Origin: Mycolicibacterium neworleansense
Lineage (GTDB): Bacteria; Actinomycetota; Actinomycetes; Mycobacteriales; Mycobacteriaceae
NCBI RefSeq assembly: GCF_001245615.1
Contig: NZ_CWKH01000002.1
Span: 620,001-684,000, forward strand
Length of the DNA: 64,000 nt
Direction of reading: 5' to 3'
Position 1 is the first letter of the stretch; each line of letters starts with the position of its first letter. Positions 21,101 through 28,392 of this stretch are shown here, in pieces. The position numbers were made by a program, and so were the translations under genes. Under the pieces are notes generated by a model. That model searched no databases. It saw only the letters and a program-made list of their open reading frames with translations, and was not told the origin of the DNA.

Positions 21101-23228
21101 GATCGACAACCTGCGGATCACCGAGAAGGACGTGCCGGCTCCGGACGAGGGTTACGTGCAGGTCCGGGTTGAGGCCGCGGGCCTCAACTTCCGCGACGTG
21201 CTCAATGTGCTGGGCCTGTACCCGGGTGATCCAGGGCCGATCGGCGGTGACTTCGCCGGCGTCGTCACGCAATTGGGTGAGGGAGTCACCGGCGTCGAGG
21301 TCGGGCAGCGGGTCTACGGCTCGATGCAGGGTGCCTTCTCCAGCCGATTCAACGTGCCGGCCCAGTTCGTGGCGCCTATTCCCGCTCGCATCAGCGCGGT
21401 CGAGGCCGCCACCATTCCCGCCGCGGCGCTGACGGTCCGGCTGTCGTTCGACTGGGCGCAGCTCAAGCCGGGCGACAAGGTGCTCATCCACGCCGCCAGC
21501 GGTGGTGTGGGCCTGGCCGCCATACAGATGGCGCAGCAGTGCGGTGCGGAGGTCTACGCCACGGCGAGCACCTTCAAGCGGGCGACGCTGCGCAAGCTGG
21601 GCGTCAAGTACGTCTATGACTCGCGGACAACGGACTTCGCCGATCAGATCCTGGCGGATACCGACGGCGCCGGTGTGGACGTGGTGCTCAACTCGCTGAC
21701 CAGCGAAGGGTTCATCGAGGCGACTCTGAAGGCCACCGCCCGCAACGGCCGCTTCGCCGAGATCGCCAAGCGCGACATCTGGTCAGCCGAGCAGATGGCA
21801 GAGGCACGTCCCGACATCGCCTACGAGATCGTCGCGTTGGACACGGTGATGTTCACCGAGCCCGATCGCATTCGCGACCTGCTGACCGAGGTTTCGGAGG
21901 GGTTGGCCAACGGTGAATGGACCCCGCTGCCCGCGGAGATCTACCCGCTGACGGAGGCCAGGACGGCCTTCCGGCGCATGCAGCAGGCTCGGCACATCGG
22001 CAAGATCGTCTGCCAGCTGCCGAATCCGCTTGCACCGCGGCCGGATCGGACCTACCTGATCACGGGTGGACTCGGCGCGATCGGTCTGCACACCGCGTCG
22101 TATCTGGCTCAGCTGGGTGCCGGTGACATCGTCTTGACCAGCCGGCGTGCGCCCGATGCGGACGCGCAACGGTTGATCGAGGAGATCACCGAGCGCAACA
22201 AGACCCGGGTCCACGTCTTCACCGCCGACATCGGCGAGGAGGCCGAGGTGGCAAAGCTCCTGGAGCGGATCCGTGCCGAGCTGCCGCCGCTCGCCGGTGT
22301 GGCACATCTGGCGGGTGTGCTCGATGACGCACTGTTGGGTCAGCAGAGTGTGGAGCGGTTCCGGACGACATTGGCGCCCAAGGCCTTCGGTGCCGGTTAC
22401 CTGGACAGCTTGACCAAGGACGACGATCTGGACTTCTTCATCGTGTCCTCCTCGGTGTCCAGCTTGTTCGGTTCACCGGGTCAGTCCAACTACGCCACGG
22501 CCAATGCGTTGCTCGACGGTCTCATCGCGCAGCGCAGGGCGCAGGGTCTGCCGGCCACGGGCATCAACTTCGGTCCCTGGGGTCAGGGCGGCATGGCGTC
22601 CTCGGAGGCGGCGACCGCGAACATCAGTGCACAGGGCCTGATTCCGCTGGAGCCCTCGGCGGCGCTGGCCGCGCTGGCCGAGGTCGTCGCCAACGGCACC
22701 GGTCAGGCCACCGTCCTCAAGGCGAACTGGCAGCGGGCCGCGAAGGTGCTGGGCAGCTCCCGTCCACCGATCCTGGACCTGGTGTTGCCGAGTGCGGTCG
22801 GCGAGGTCGTCGGTGACAGCGAGGTTCTCAAGCAGCTGCTCGAGATCCCGGTGCCGCAGCGCGCCGGGTTTGTCACCGAGTTCCTGCAGAAGGAGGTGCA
22901 GAACTTCCTGCGGCTCGCCTCACCGCCGGCCGCGACCAGCCGTTTCCTGGATCTCGGCACAGACTCGCTGATGGCGATCGAACTCCGCAACCGGCTGCAC
23001 AGTCAGTTCGGCGGCAGGTTCACGCTGAACGCGACCGCGGTGTTCGACTATCCGACGATCGGCGGGCTCGCCGAGTACCTCGTCGGTCAGCTGCCCGATG
23101 CGGAATCAGCTGAGGCACCGGCCGAATCTCAGGAATCGACGGAAGCGCCTACGGAGGAGACGCCTGTGGCGGAAGCACCGAAGCAAGCGGCTCGTGACGA
23201 ACCGTCAGAGGTGCCGCAGCAAGGCTGA
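12111..23228 (+). CDS. pks: Bimodular type I polyketide synthase of trehalose polyphleate biosynthesis
   Basis: The protein has 3705 residues. Module 1: KS (13-440; Cys184, His319, His359), AT (about 550-860; nucleophile Ser645 in GHSVGQ, HAFH motif), KR (Rossmann TYLVTGGLGSIG near 1191; Tyr1338), ACP (Ser1509 in GMDSLM). Module 2: KS (from 1571; Cys1742), AT (Ser2210; HAFH), DH (His2510 in HVIYGTVVVP), ER (about 2990-3300; HAASGGVGLAA), KR (from about 3314; Tyr3461), ACP (Ser3619 in GTDSLM). HAFH in both ATs predicts malonyl-CoA, agreeing with unbranched polyphleic chains. There is no thioesterase; the last 70 residues are an acidic Pro/Glu/Ala tail. Module 1 has no DH: only about 70 linker residues lie between the AT end (near 900) and the KR region. 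Used iteratively, the two modules would add four carbons per cycle. Confidence 0.95.
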   Translation: MGTAEHPTEDNPRFAIIGYAARFPGAQDADGFWDVLREGRDAVSEIPEDRWDADEFFDPEPGSPGKVVTRRAGFVDDVTGFDAPFFGMSTREVRLMDPQHRLLLETAWRAVEHSGTAPTALADTNTGVFVGLATHDYLGMASDELTYPEIEAYMAIGTSNAAAAGRISYRLGLQGPSVAVDTACSSSLVAIHQACQALTLGECDLALAGGANVLLTPATMITFSSAHMLAPDGRCKTFDAAADGYVRGEGCGVIVIKRLEDAIRDGDQIRAVIRGSAINQDGASGGLTVPNGVAQQRVISAALKRAGVKPSEVGYLEAHGTGTSLGDPIEAQAAGAVLGAGRAADRPLLIGSAKTNIGHLEAAAGIAGVIKVILSLENETLPKHLHFENPSPHIPWDRLAVEVVKESIPWERNGEPRIAGVSSFGFAGTNAHVILEEAPVAPEPAVPAAAPKSDGTAGAVTRFSILPLSARTSTALVQLADQYRNWMTAHPEATLADVCHTAGVGRAHLEHRAALVVNSREAAIELLGALADDRPAPGLVRGESHDTPKTAWLFTGQGSQYPGMARELYDSEPAFAETLNRCAAAVSGVLEKPLLDVIFELDSPDAEEALRQTSYAQPALFAVEMGLAHLWQSWGIEPDVVLGHSVGQYSAACVAGVFSLEDGAQLMAERGRLFGSLPAGGRMAAVFAPAERVENLTDEFPTLSVAAYNGANTVLSGPAEDLEKALAGLKADGVRCDWLETSHAFHSALLEPILDEFEAYANRFTFNPPQRILIDNRTGAALGRSVKMDGAYWRRHARQPVEFAKSVRTLADLNCKLLVEIGPRPVLTAAALSAWPDPATAPRVITSLRRNTADHRQITEAVADAYVLGHLPEFDALRRAHARKLDLPTYPFEHRQYWYSDNREQPNQQQHVAARTQAVRLLEDGRLEELAGLLGGAGDDPHTLQVLTKLAAQHNQQRSTQSIAEDRYEFRWEKAVTPVSGADAGESSWILIGDESDAVKPLLDTLTARGQQYRILGLPASDADEAQLADTLRAAAMGDSTPRIVHVAALDSGETPSMRSLLRMQHQVLGGTRRLLRAMVAADLRTPIWLVTRGAQHVTDADTVTPEQSALWGFGRAAALELPQVWGGLADLSEGTTGEWSGLLNRIATASESAVKEDQVALRGQDVYVPRLARPEDLPSGKPLELRGDATYLVTGGLGSIGLEIAGYLAAHGARQLVLTSRRQPGDAVQKRIDTLRDQHGCAIRVATADVADAHDVARLLAGIRAELPPLAGIVHAAGEIGTTPLSELDDAEVDRVFAGKVWGAWHLSEAAADENLDFFISTSSIASVWGGFGQTAYSAANAFLDGLAWRLRKQGIAGASVNFGPWSAGMADAASRARLEQRGIKTLSPSDALAGLADVVAAASAHGPAQGVIARIDWARFLPLYQQAGRRAFLAELERELPAQLSGAGSGAAGSGKTKLVEQLTNAPVQQRKKLLTDYLREAVAEVTRVDSAEIREDAGFFDLGMDSLMAVELRRRMEQGVGAEIPITLVMDYPRISDVADYLLGDVLGLSEQPKSAPQVASTAVRTDDPIAIVAVSCRFPGAPNPEAFWDVLSGGIDAIREVPEDRFDIDEFFDPDPDAPGKTYTRFGGFLDGIDGFDPEFFGISPREAVWIEPQQRLMLETVWEGLERAGYGPDSLRGSRTGVFVGVAANEYAHLLSSEPIDKIEPHFITGNALNAISGRVAFALGFEGPAVAVDTACSSALVAVHQACQALQSGDCDMALAGGVNVLLSPVTVVAASRARMLSPVGRCKTFDASADGYVRSEGCGILVLKRLSDAQRDGDQICAVIPGSAVNQDGASSGLTVPNGGAQQRLIGSVLARAGLTGGDVDYLEAHGTGTPLGDPIEVQAAAAAYGDSREADRPLLMGSVKTNIGHTESASGAAGLIKVVLSLQHETLPQSLHFDNPSPHIPWDSLPVRVVDEAMPWQPNGRPRRAGVSSFGFTGTNAHVLVEEAPSQPAPVGDHLTEPDLADGAATESAPQAQPEQVEVLTLSARSPEALAVLAKRYETWLGAHPEVDLADLCRTAGTGRSHFEHRAALVVDSVDSARAGLADLAENRLRHGVVRGERPHHPMTAWLFTGQGSQYPGMARELFDSEPVFAETVQRCADAVGGMLSRPLLEVMFGTDRESAETLRHTSFAQPAIFAVEMGLARLWQSWGIEPDVVLGHSVGQYAAACVAGVFSLEDGARLMAERGRLFGSLPEGGRMVAVFADPKHVEQIAGEFPRVSVGAYNGPNTVLSGPGDDLEQIVEKFGEEGIRCTWLETSHAFHSELLDPVLDEFESYAAQFQFAKPTMPLVCNRTGTVLTAQTALDAQYWRRHSRQPVQFAESVRTVAALGCSILMEIGPQPVLTGAAVQVWPEHLAAPRAIVSMRKGVGDRRQIADALASAYVGGHRPDFTALHRGTRRRLELPTYPFQRRRFWPKGSGISADLNGAVGSGILGSGKDLASGDSVYTSRLSVKSQPWLSDHVIYGTVVVPGATYAAMALAAVGTPAHAKDVFFYEPIILPEKSSREVQLTLHPLDGGDGWKFQVHSRPYGERGADWSLNAEGTVIAGISDDEIPEQSDPVDEAIERLERMRPQELFETFADLELAWGPTWSGSLKSLWLGEGEAIGDILVGAELAEQLGTEPMHPVLMDLCTGVAFPAFPALLAAEQGVNDLFLPLRYGQVTLKEKMPRRFYCRARWHESALDSETQVFDLDYLDRDGSYLGGIREFTVKRAPREALLRGLGGDATRLLYTLGWHEVPVPPADEDAAENTSGTWLIAGFDELAAKVPGCIPFDRNTDPELLGQVLAQAKERGLPFSGVVWRAAAPGAAESGTDSQARLEAEIANLLSAVHTVQGGEVKLPGGLWVVTERAVATESGEPVDPVQAALWGFGRTTINEEPALRAKLIDTDGSPEAVQALANLLATPVEEPEIAVRQGKLLASRLLPWARSGHLSVPRGSDYVLAPTERGAIDNLRITEKDVPAPDEGYVQVRVEAAGLNFRDVLNVLGLYPGDPGPIGGDFAGVVTQLGEGVTGVEVGQRVYGSMQGAFSSRFNVPAQFVAPIPARISAVEAATIPAAALTVRLSFDWAQLKPGDKVLIHAASGGVGLAAIQMAQQCGAEVYATASTFKRATLRKLGVKYVYDSRTTDFADQILADTDGAGVDVVLNSLTSEGFIEATLKATARNGRFAEIAKRDIWSAEQMAEARPDIAYEIVALDTVMFTEPDRIRDLLTEVSEGLANGEWTPLPAEIYPLTEARTAFRRMQQARHIGKIVCQLPNPLAPRPDRTYLITGGLGAIGLHTASYLAQLGAGDIVLTSRRAPDADAQRLIEEITERNKTRVHVFTADIGEEAEVAKLLERIRAELPPLAGVAHLAGVLDDALLGQQSVERFRTTLAPKAFGAGYLDSLTKDDDLDFFIVSSSVSSLFGSPGQSNYATANALLDGLIAQRRAQGLPATGINFGPWGQGGMASSEAATANISAQGLIPLEPSAALAALAEVVANGTGQATVLKANWQRAAKVLGSSRPPILDLVLPSAVGEVVGDSEVLKQLLEIPVPQRAGFVTEFLQKEVQNFLRLASPPAATSRFLDLGTDSLMAIELRNRLHSQFGGRFTLNATAVFDYPTIGGLAEYLVGQLPDAESAEAPAESQESTEAPTEETPVAEAPKQAARDEPSEVPQQG

Positions 23229-23245
23229 GACACCGCGGCCAGACC

Positions 23246-23283
23246 CGAAACTGCCCCAAATCGCTTGATTTGGGGCAGTTTCG
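23246..23283. terminator. Bidirectional hairpin terminator between pks and the DUF3556 gene
   Basis: A perfect 16-base inverted repeat (CGAAACTGCCCCAAAT, 23246-23261, and its complement at 23268-23283) has a 6-base loop. It sits 17 bases after the pks stop, between convergent genes. A-tracts and T-tracts at the stem ends suit termination from both sides. Confidence 0.85.
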
Positions 23284-23309
23284 TGTTCTGGGCAGGAAAA
23301 CGTTGAACC

Positions 23310-25052
23310 TCAGGACATGCCGGCGGCCGCCCCGCGCTCGACGTGCACCGGTAGGTCATCAGCCCACGGCTGGCTGACCACCATGTCGTCGACGTCGACG
23401 TAGCCACGTTCGAACTCACCGGTGGCTGCGTCGACGAGCCGGTACTCCTGGCGCTTGACGTGAATCGGCTGCGAGTCCAGGATCACCACGCGGACCTCTC
23501 CCGGTTCGAATCCGCACCGTTGCTGCATCGCCTCGATCAGGCACTCGTTGTGCATGTGGCCGTCACCGAAGTTCCAGCCGAGCAGCATCGCGCAGACCTG
23601 CTCGCCCTCGCACAGGTTGTAGTCGGCCTCGTCCTGGTCGGCCATCGCTCGGTGCGTCAAGGTGAAAAGTGCGCGGCCGTGGGTGTTCATGCCGCGGAAG
23701 GCGTATCCGAGATACGTGACGATCTGGCGCGATTCGTCGTCACCGTACAACCGTTGCAGTTGCAGGTGATACATCGGGCCGAGCGCTCGCGATCCGGTCC
23801 GCAACTTCTCGTCGGCCGACGGCTTCACACACCACACGGTGGTATCCCAGTTGCCGGCGTAATACCGCATGCCCGGCAGGAAGGAAACCTTGCGCGGGAA
23901 CAGGTTTCCGAATATCACGAGGCCCGCGAGCAGGACGAAGACAATAGCCACCGGCCACGGGTTGCCCAGGCCGGACAGCCCGATGTGGGCATGGCCGACG
24001 AACAGCCACAGGACGCCGAAGATCATGAAGACGTTCCATTCCAGCGGCACGCCCATCGGGAACGACAGCAGGATGTTCAGGTGGAACACCACCATCACGA
24101 ACGCCGCGATCGCGGTGGGCCAGCCGCCGTGGGAGAAGAACAGAACCAGCGGAACCAGGCCTTCCACCGCCGTCGAGAAGTGAGCGATGAAGTCCGCGGT
24201 CCGACTGGGTCGCAGGTCGTCCGGATACCGCTTGAACATCGAGCGCTTCAGGAACCCGGGCGGGACGAACGGGTTGTTGGCCAGCATCGTCGAGATCACG
24301 AATGGGAAGTGCGCGTTGAGCTTGCTGGTCGCCGCGCCGAGCCAGATGACCAAGAAGACCGCCTTGGCGCCGACGACGATGTCGGCCCCGGTGAACAGGA
24401 ACACCAATGCCAGCGGCGCGTACACCTCACCGCGGGCGGCCAGAAAGATCACCTTGTCCCGTAGACCGAGCACCGCCAGGACGGACAGCACCGCGACGGT
24501 CTGCCACCAGGGCAGCACGCCGATCGTGGTATTCAGCGCGGGAATCGGGCCGGTTCCGTCGGACAGCAGGGCCGTCAGCAACAACGCGAGCAGCCCGGCG
24601 TAGAGCACCGCGTCAATTGGAGATCTGTTGTTGCCCTTGGTGAATGGCAATCGGTCTGGCCACGGCGGCAGCCGGACCGTACCCGGCCGCAGCCAGTAGA
24701 GAATGGACCCCATCGGCGGGAAGTAGCGGCCTGCCATCGGTCCGAAACAGCAACCGAGTCCGACCACCTCGAACAACATCGTGTAGAGGACCGCCTTCTG
24801 GAAGACGATCGGCTCCGACCACCACGAAACGACGTTCGTGAATCCGTCGATTCCCCGTGTCGACAACGCGAACAACCACGCACCCAGGACGTACAGCACG
24901 ATCTTGACGCCGTACATCAGCGGCATCACCAGCGGTGTGCCGAAACCGTTCTCGGCGATGTGCCGCGCCATCGGCACGATCCGCTCGGCGTGGGTGCCCT
25001 TGCTCCACTCGGCGACGTCGACCACCGGTAGGTTCGGCCGGAGAAACCCCAT
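23310..25052 (-). CDS. DUF3556 multi-pass membrane protein
   Basis: The 580-residue protein starts at ATG 25052 (MGFLRPNLPVVDVAEWSKGTHAERI), the hallmark N-terminus of the mycobacterial DUF3556 family. It has about ten hydrophobic segments between residues 45 and 370 (VLYVLGAWLFALSTRGID, VLYTMLFEVVGLGCCFGPMAG, VLYAGLLALLLTALLSD, VAIVFVLLAGLVIFGNLFP and others). A soluble C-terminal part follows from about residue 390 (GMRYYAGNWDTTVWCVKPSADEKL). The topology resembles HTTM/vitamin K-dependent carboxylase-like membrane proteins, but I see no basis for a reaction. The gene lies between the TPP Pks (convergent) and the DapB-fold gene (same strand, upstream). Function unknown; a lipid-related envelope role is only suggested by position. 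Confidence 0.85.
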   Translation of the reverse strand: MGFLRPNLPVVDVAEWSKGTHAERIVPMARHIAENGFGTPLVMPLMYGVKIVLYVLGAWLFALSTRGIDGFTNVVSWWSEPIVFQKAVLYTMLFEVVGLGCCFGPMAGRYFPPMGSILYWLRPGTVRLPPWPDRLPFTKGNNRSPIDAVLYAGLLALLLTALLSDGTGPIPALNTTIGVLPWWQTVAVLSVLAVLGLRDKVIFLAARGEVYAPLALVFLFTGADIVVGAKAVFLVIWLGAATSKLNAHFPFVISTMLANNPFVPPGFLKRSMFKRYPDDLRPSRTADFIAHFSTAVEGLVPLVLFFSHGGWPTAIAAFVMVVFHLNILLSFPMGVPLEWNVFMIFGVLWLFVGHAHIGLSGLGNPWPVAIVFVLLAGLVIFGNLFPRKVSFLPGMRYYAGNWDTTVWCVKPSADEKLRTGSRALGPMYHLQLQRLYGDDESRQIVTYLGYAFRGMNTHGRALFTLTHRAMADQDEADYNLCEGEQVCAMLLGWNFGDGHMHNECLIEAMQQRCGFEPGEVRVVILDSQPIHVKRQEYRLVDAATGEFERGYVDVDDMVVSQPWADDLPVHVERGAAAGMS

Positions 25053-25114
25053 GCCGGAATGTTCCGCTTCAGCGCATGATCGCGTGGCACTTTGGGTTTG
25101 GGCGACGCCCCGAT

Positions 25115-25130
25115 GCTTGCGTCAGCAAGC
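25115..25130. promoter_or_regulatory. Inverted repeat upstream of the DUF3556 gene
   Basis: GCTTGC-gtca-GCAAGC is a perfect 6-base-arm palindrome in the 96 bases between the DapB-fold gene and the DUF3556 gene, both on the minus strand. It could be an operator for the DUF3556 gene or a weak terminator for its upstream neighbour; no T-run follows. Confidence 0.35.
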
Positions 25131-25148
25131 GCGTTGCGGCCGGTGCGT

Positions 25149-26228
25149 TCAGATCCAGCGCGTGGCCTCGACCTCCGGCGGCAACGGCGGATGCAGCGGC
25201 ACGTCCAGGCCGTCATAGATTCCCGGCTTCTGGGTGGCCAGCCAGTCGATCGCACCGAGCAGGCGGTTGGCCGCGGTGGTGTTGCCGCCATCGGCGCGGG
25301 TGCCGCCCGGCACATCGGCGCGCACCACGATGCTCAGCTGCGGATCGCCGTCGACGATCACGCGATGGTCGCCGACGCCCTCGTCGGGCTGCGGCCAGTC
25401 CGGCGCGCAGGCCGGATCGATGCGGGTGATGTGTTCGATGACCACCCGTTCGACACCGTCGGCCCATCCGATGACCTGGAGCCGGAACGCGCCCTGAGTG
25501 CCGGCCTCGAACCGGCCCATGACGTTGTCGACGGACTCGGTCAGGGGCAGCCGTTCGACGGTCTCGGTGATGTCGTCGATCTCCAGGCCCAAGCCACGGC
25601 CGATCAACCGGACGTTGCCGCCCCACACCATGGTCGGGATGGAGGGCAACAACATCATCGGCGTCTCATCCATCGAGCCGCCGAAGCCGCAGAGCACCCG
25701 CACCGAGTGCGGCTGGTTGTAGGTGGAGTAGTCGAAGATCTCCTGGCACCGGATGGTCTTGATCCGGGTGCACAGTCCGGCCGCGATCACCGCGAGGGCG
25801 TCATTACCCCAGCCTGGATCGACACCACTGACCAGCAGGGCGGAGTTGCCGGCAACGGCGGCGTCGGTGAGCCGCTCCACCCACTCGGCGGGTGCCGAGG
25901 CCGGGTCGTAGAGCGAGTACAGCGACGGTGTCACCACCTGTTTGCCTGCCCGCAGGCACCGCTCGATCTCGGCGAGGGCCTCCTCGGGGCGGATGTCGCC
26001 GGACGACATATAGGCCACGGCATCGCACTGGGCGAGCGCCGCGTCCACGTCGGTGGTGGCGCCGACCCCGGTGAGGCCGTCGAGCTTGGCGAACGTCGCG
26101 GCGTCGCGACCAGCCTTGTCCTCGGAGGACGTGATGACCGCAACCAGTTCCAGGCCCGGGAACGCCGTGGCCGACCTGATGGCCGTCGCACCCATGTTCC
26201 CCGTGCCCCACACCGCTATTCGACGCAT
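25149..26228 (-). CDS. NAD(P)-binding protein with dihydrodipicolinate reductase (DapB)-like N-terminus
   Basis: The 359-residue protein starts MRRIAVWGTGNMGATAIRSA, a Rossmann dinucleotide-binding motif (G-x-G-x-x-G, residues 8-13). The segments LVAVITSSEDKAGRDAATFAKL and DAVAYMSSGDIRPEEALAEIERCLRAGKQVVTPS follow DapB/homoserine dehydrogenase-like folds. The C-terminal half differs from true DapB and lacks its lysine-pathway signature, so this is not expected to be the cell's DapB. The same gene sits between fadE5 and the TPP Pks in M. smegmatis, suggesting conserved linkage. It is divergent from fadE5 over a 234-base control region. Likely an NAD(P)H-dependent oxidoreductase of unknown substrate. 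Confidence 0.8.
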   Translation of the reverse strand: MRRIAVWGTGNMGATAIRSATAFPGLELVAVITSSEDKAGRDAATFAKLDGLTGVGATTDVDAALAQCDAVAYMSSGDIRPEEALAEIERCLRAGKQVVTPSLYSLYDPASAPAEWVERLTDAAVAGNSALLVSGVDPGWGNDALAVIAAGLCTRIKTIRCQEIFDYSTYNQPHSVRVLCGFGGSMDETPMMLLPSIPTMVWGGNVRLIGRGLGLEIDDITETVERLPLTESVDNVMGRFEAGTQGAFRLQVIGWADGVERVVIEHITRIDPACAPDWPQPDEGVGDHRVIVDGDPQLSIVVRADVPGGTRADGGNTTAANRLLGAIDWLATQKPGIYDGLDVPLHPPLPPEVEATRWI

Positions 26229-26373
26229 CCGCCCACCCTAGTGGGGTATTCGTGAGGATCGTCACAATATGGCAAAACTGCAGTTCAACGGCATTTTGGC
26301 GGGCCGGTACAGAGGTCGATCAACCGCTGGGTTGGTTAGCTCCCAGAAATTGCTCAGAGTCTCTTTGCGTTGA

Positions 26374-26391
26374 AGTTACCGAACGGTATAG
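26374..26391. promoter_or_regulatory. Upstream palindrome in the fadE5 promoter
   Basis: AGTTACCGAACGGTATAG contains the symmetric core TACCG-AA-CGGTA (26377-26388). Its outer half-sites AGTTAC/GTATAG have the same 6-base spacing as the perfect palindrome 26 bases downstream, suggesting a second, weaker site for one dimeric repressor. TetR-type recognition is an inference. Confidence 0.5.
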
Positions 26392-26399
26392 TTGGCTGC

Positions 26400-26417
26400 A
26401 GTTACTGGTGGGTAACT
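26400..26417. promoter_or_regulatory. Proximal palindromic operator of fadE5
   Basis: AGTTAC-tggtgg-GTAACT has perfect 6-base arms, 45 bases before the fadE5 start codon. The inner sequence TTACTGGTGGGTAA resembles TTACTCTGGAGTAA in the fadA2/fabG4 divergent promoter (10 of 14 positions, same length). Confidence 0.55.
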
Positions 26418-26462
26418 TATCCAAAGTACCCAACCTCAGGTGGCATTCCACAAGGAGGAAAA

Positions 26463-28298
26463 GTGAGCCACTACAAGAGCAATGTCCGTGACCAGGTCTT
26501 TAACCTGTTCGACGTCTTCGGCCTCGACAAGGCCCTAGGCGCCGGTGACTACAGCGATCTGGACGCGGACACCGCCCGCGAGATGCTCAGCGAGATGGCT
26601 CGCCTGGCCGAGGGTCCGATCGCCGAGTCGTTCGCCGACGGTGACCGCAACCCGCCGGTGTTCGACCCGAAGACCCACACCGTCACGCTGCCCGAGTCCT
26701 TCAAGAAGTCGGTGCGCGCTGCGATCGACGGCGGCTGGGACAAGGTCGGCCTCTACGAGGACCTCGGCGGCGTGCCTGCTCCCAAGGCGCTGCTGTGGGC
26801 CCTCAACGAGCACATCCTCGGCGCCAACCCCGCCGTGTGGATGTACGCCGGCGGTGCCGCCTTCGCGCAGATCTTCTACGACAACGCCACTGAAGAGCAG
26901 AAGAAGTGGGCCGTGCTGGCCTCCGAGCGCGGCTGGGGCGCCACCATGGTGCTGACCGAGCCCGACGCCGGTTCTGATGTCGGCGCAGGCCGCACCAAGG
27001 CCGTCAAGCAGGAGGATGGCTCCTGGCACATCGACGGCGTGAAGCGGTTCATCACCTCCGCCGACTCCGATGACCTGTTCGAGAACATCTTCCACCTGGT
27101 GCTGGCCCGCCCCGAGGGCGCCGGCCCCGGCACCAAGGGTCTGTCGCTGTTCTTCGTACCGAAGTTCCTCTTCGACTTCGAGACCGGCGAGCTGGGCGAG
27201 CGCAACGGCGTCTACGTCACCAACGTCGAGCACAAGATGGGCCTGAAGGTTTCGGCCACCTGTGAGCTGACCTTCGGCCAGCACGACAAGCCTGCCGTGG
27301 GCTGGCTGGTCGGCGAGGTGCACAACGGCATCGCGCAGATGTTCGACGTCATCGAGCAGGCCCGAATGATGGTGGGCACCAAGGCCATCGCCACCCTGTC
27401 GACCGGTTACCTCAACGCTCTCGAGTACGCCAAGGAGCGCGTGCAGGGTGCCGACCTGACCCAGATGATGGACAAGACCGCCCCGCGCGTCACCATCACG
27501 CATCACCCCGACGTCCGTCGCAGCCTGATGACCCAGAAGTCCTACGCCGAGGGCATGCGCGCGCTGTACCTGTACACCGCGACCTTCCAGGACAAGGACG
27601 TCGCCAAGGCGCTGCACGGTGTCGAGCCCGAGCTCGCGCACAAGGTCAACGACCTGCTGCTGCCGGTGGTCAAGGGCTTCGGCTCGGAGCAGGCCTACGC
27701 CAAGCTGACCGAGAGCCTGCAGACCCTGGGTGGATCCGGCTTCCTGCAGGACTACCCGATCGAGCAGTACATCCGCGACGCCAAGATCGACTCGCTGTAC
27801 GAGGGCACCACCGCCATCCAGGCGCAGGACTTCTTCTTCCGCAAGATCGTCCGCGACAAGGGCCAGGCGCTGGCGTTCGTGGCCGGCGAGATCGAGCAGT
27901 TCATCAAGAACGAGACCGGCAACGGCCGCCTCAAGACCGAGCGCGAGCTGCTCGGCACCGCGCTGGCCGACGTCCAGGGCATGGCCGCCAGCCTGACCGG
28001 CTACCTGATGGCCGCTCAGGAAGACGCCGCCAGCATCTACAAGGTGGGCCTCGGCTCGGTCCGGTTCCTGCTGTCGGTCGGCGACCTGCTGCTCGGCTGG
28101 CTGCTGGCCCGCCAGGCCGCGGTGGCGATCGAGAAGCTCGACGCCGGCGCCACCGGTGAGGACCGCACCTACCTCGAGGGCAAGATCGCCGCAGCTTCGT
28201 TCTTCGCCAAGAACATGCTGCCGCTGCTCACCAGCACCCGTCAGGTCATCGAGACCATCGACAACGAGGTGATGGAGCTCGACGAGGCCGCGTTCTAA
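26463..28298 (+). CDS. fadE5: Acyl-CoA dehydrogenase FadE5
   Basis: Starts at GTG 26463, after AAGGAGG with good spacing; the 611-residue length equals that known for M. tuberculosis FadE5 (Rv0244c). The product [25 protein letters not shown] begins with the N-terminal domain of long acyl-CoA dehydrogenases. The flavin/substrate region is visible as [24 protein letters not shown] and [12 protein letters not shown], and the C-terminal part as [44 protein letters not shown], with the catalytic-Glu segment YEGT. It introduces the alpha-beta double bond in acyl-CoAs with broad chain length. In M. tuberculosis it adjoins fadA2; here about 13 kb separates them, yet both promoters keep related palindromes. 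Confidence 0.96.
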   Translation: MSHYKSNVRDQVFNLFDVFGLDKALGAGDYSDLDADTAREMLSEMARLAEGPIAESFADGDRNPPVFDPKTHTVTLPESFKKSVRAAIDGGWDKVGLYEDLGGVPAPKALLWALNEHILGANPAVWMYAGGAAFAQIFYDNATEEQKKWAVLASERGWGATMVLTEPDAGSDVGAGRTKAVKQEDGSWHIDGVKRFITSADSDDLFENIFHLVLARPEGAGPGTKGLSLFFVPKFLFDFETGELGERNGVYVTNVEHKMGLKVSATCELTFGQHDKPAVGWLVGEVHNGIAQMFDVIEQARMMVGTKAIATLSTGYLNALEYAKERVQGADLTQMMDKTAPRVTITHHPDVRRSLMTQKSYAEGMRALYLYTATFQDKDVAKALHGVEPELAHKVNDLLLPVVKGFGSEQAYAKLTESLQTLGGSGFLQDYPIEQYIRDAKIDSLYEGTTAIQAQDFFFRKIVRDKGQALAFVAGEIEQFIKNETGNGRLKTERELLGTALADVQGMAASLTGYLMAAQEDAASIYKVGLGSVRFLLSVGDLLLGWLLARQAAVAIEKLDAGATGEDRTYLEGKIAAASFFAKNMLPLLTSTRQVIETIDNEVMELDEAAF

Positions 28299-28310
28299 GA
28301 ACCACGAAGT

Positions 28311-28346
28311 CGAACGCCCCCGGGTCACCCCGGGGGCGTTCGTCTT
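28311..28346 (+). terminator. Rho-independent terminator of fadE5
   Basis: The stem CGAACGCCCCCGGG (28311-28324) pairs with its exact complement at 28329-28342 around a TCAC loop and is followed by TCTTTG. It begins 13 bases after the fadE5 stop. Confidence 0.85.
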
Positions 28347-28392
28347 TGATGCACCGGGTGAAGAGGCGACCGCCAACGGGTATTCCCGGACG

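Noticed and set aside
25149..26228. Lysine-pathway DapB
   Set aside because: Only the N-terminal Rossmann half resembles DapB; it is longer than the usual 245-270 residues and its C-terminal half differs.
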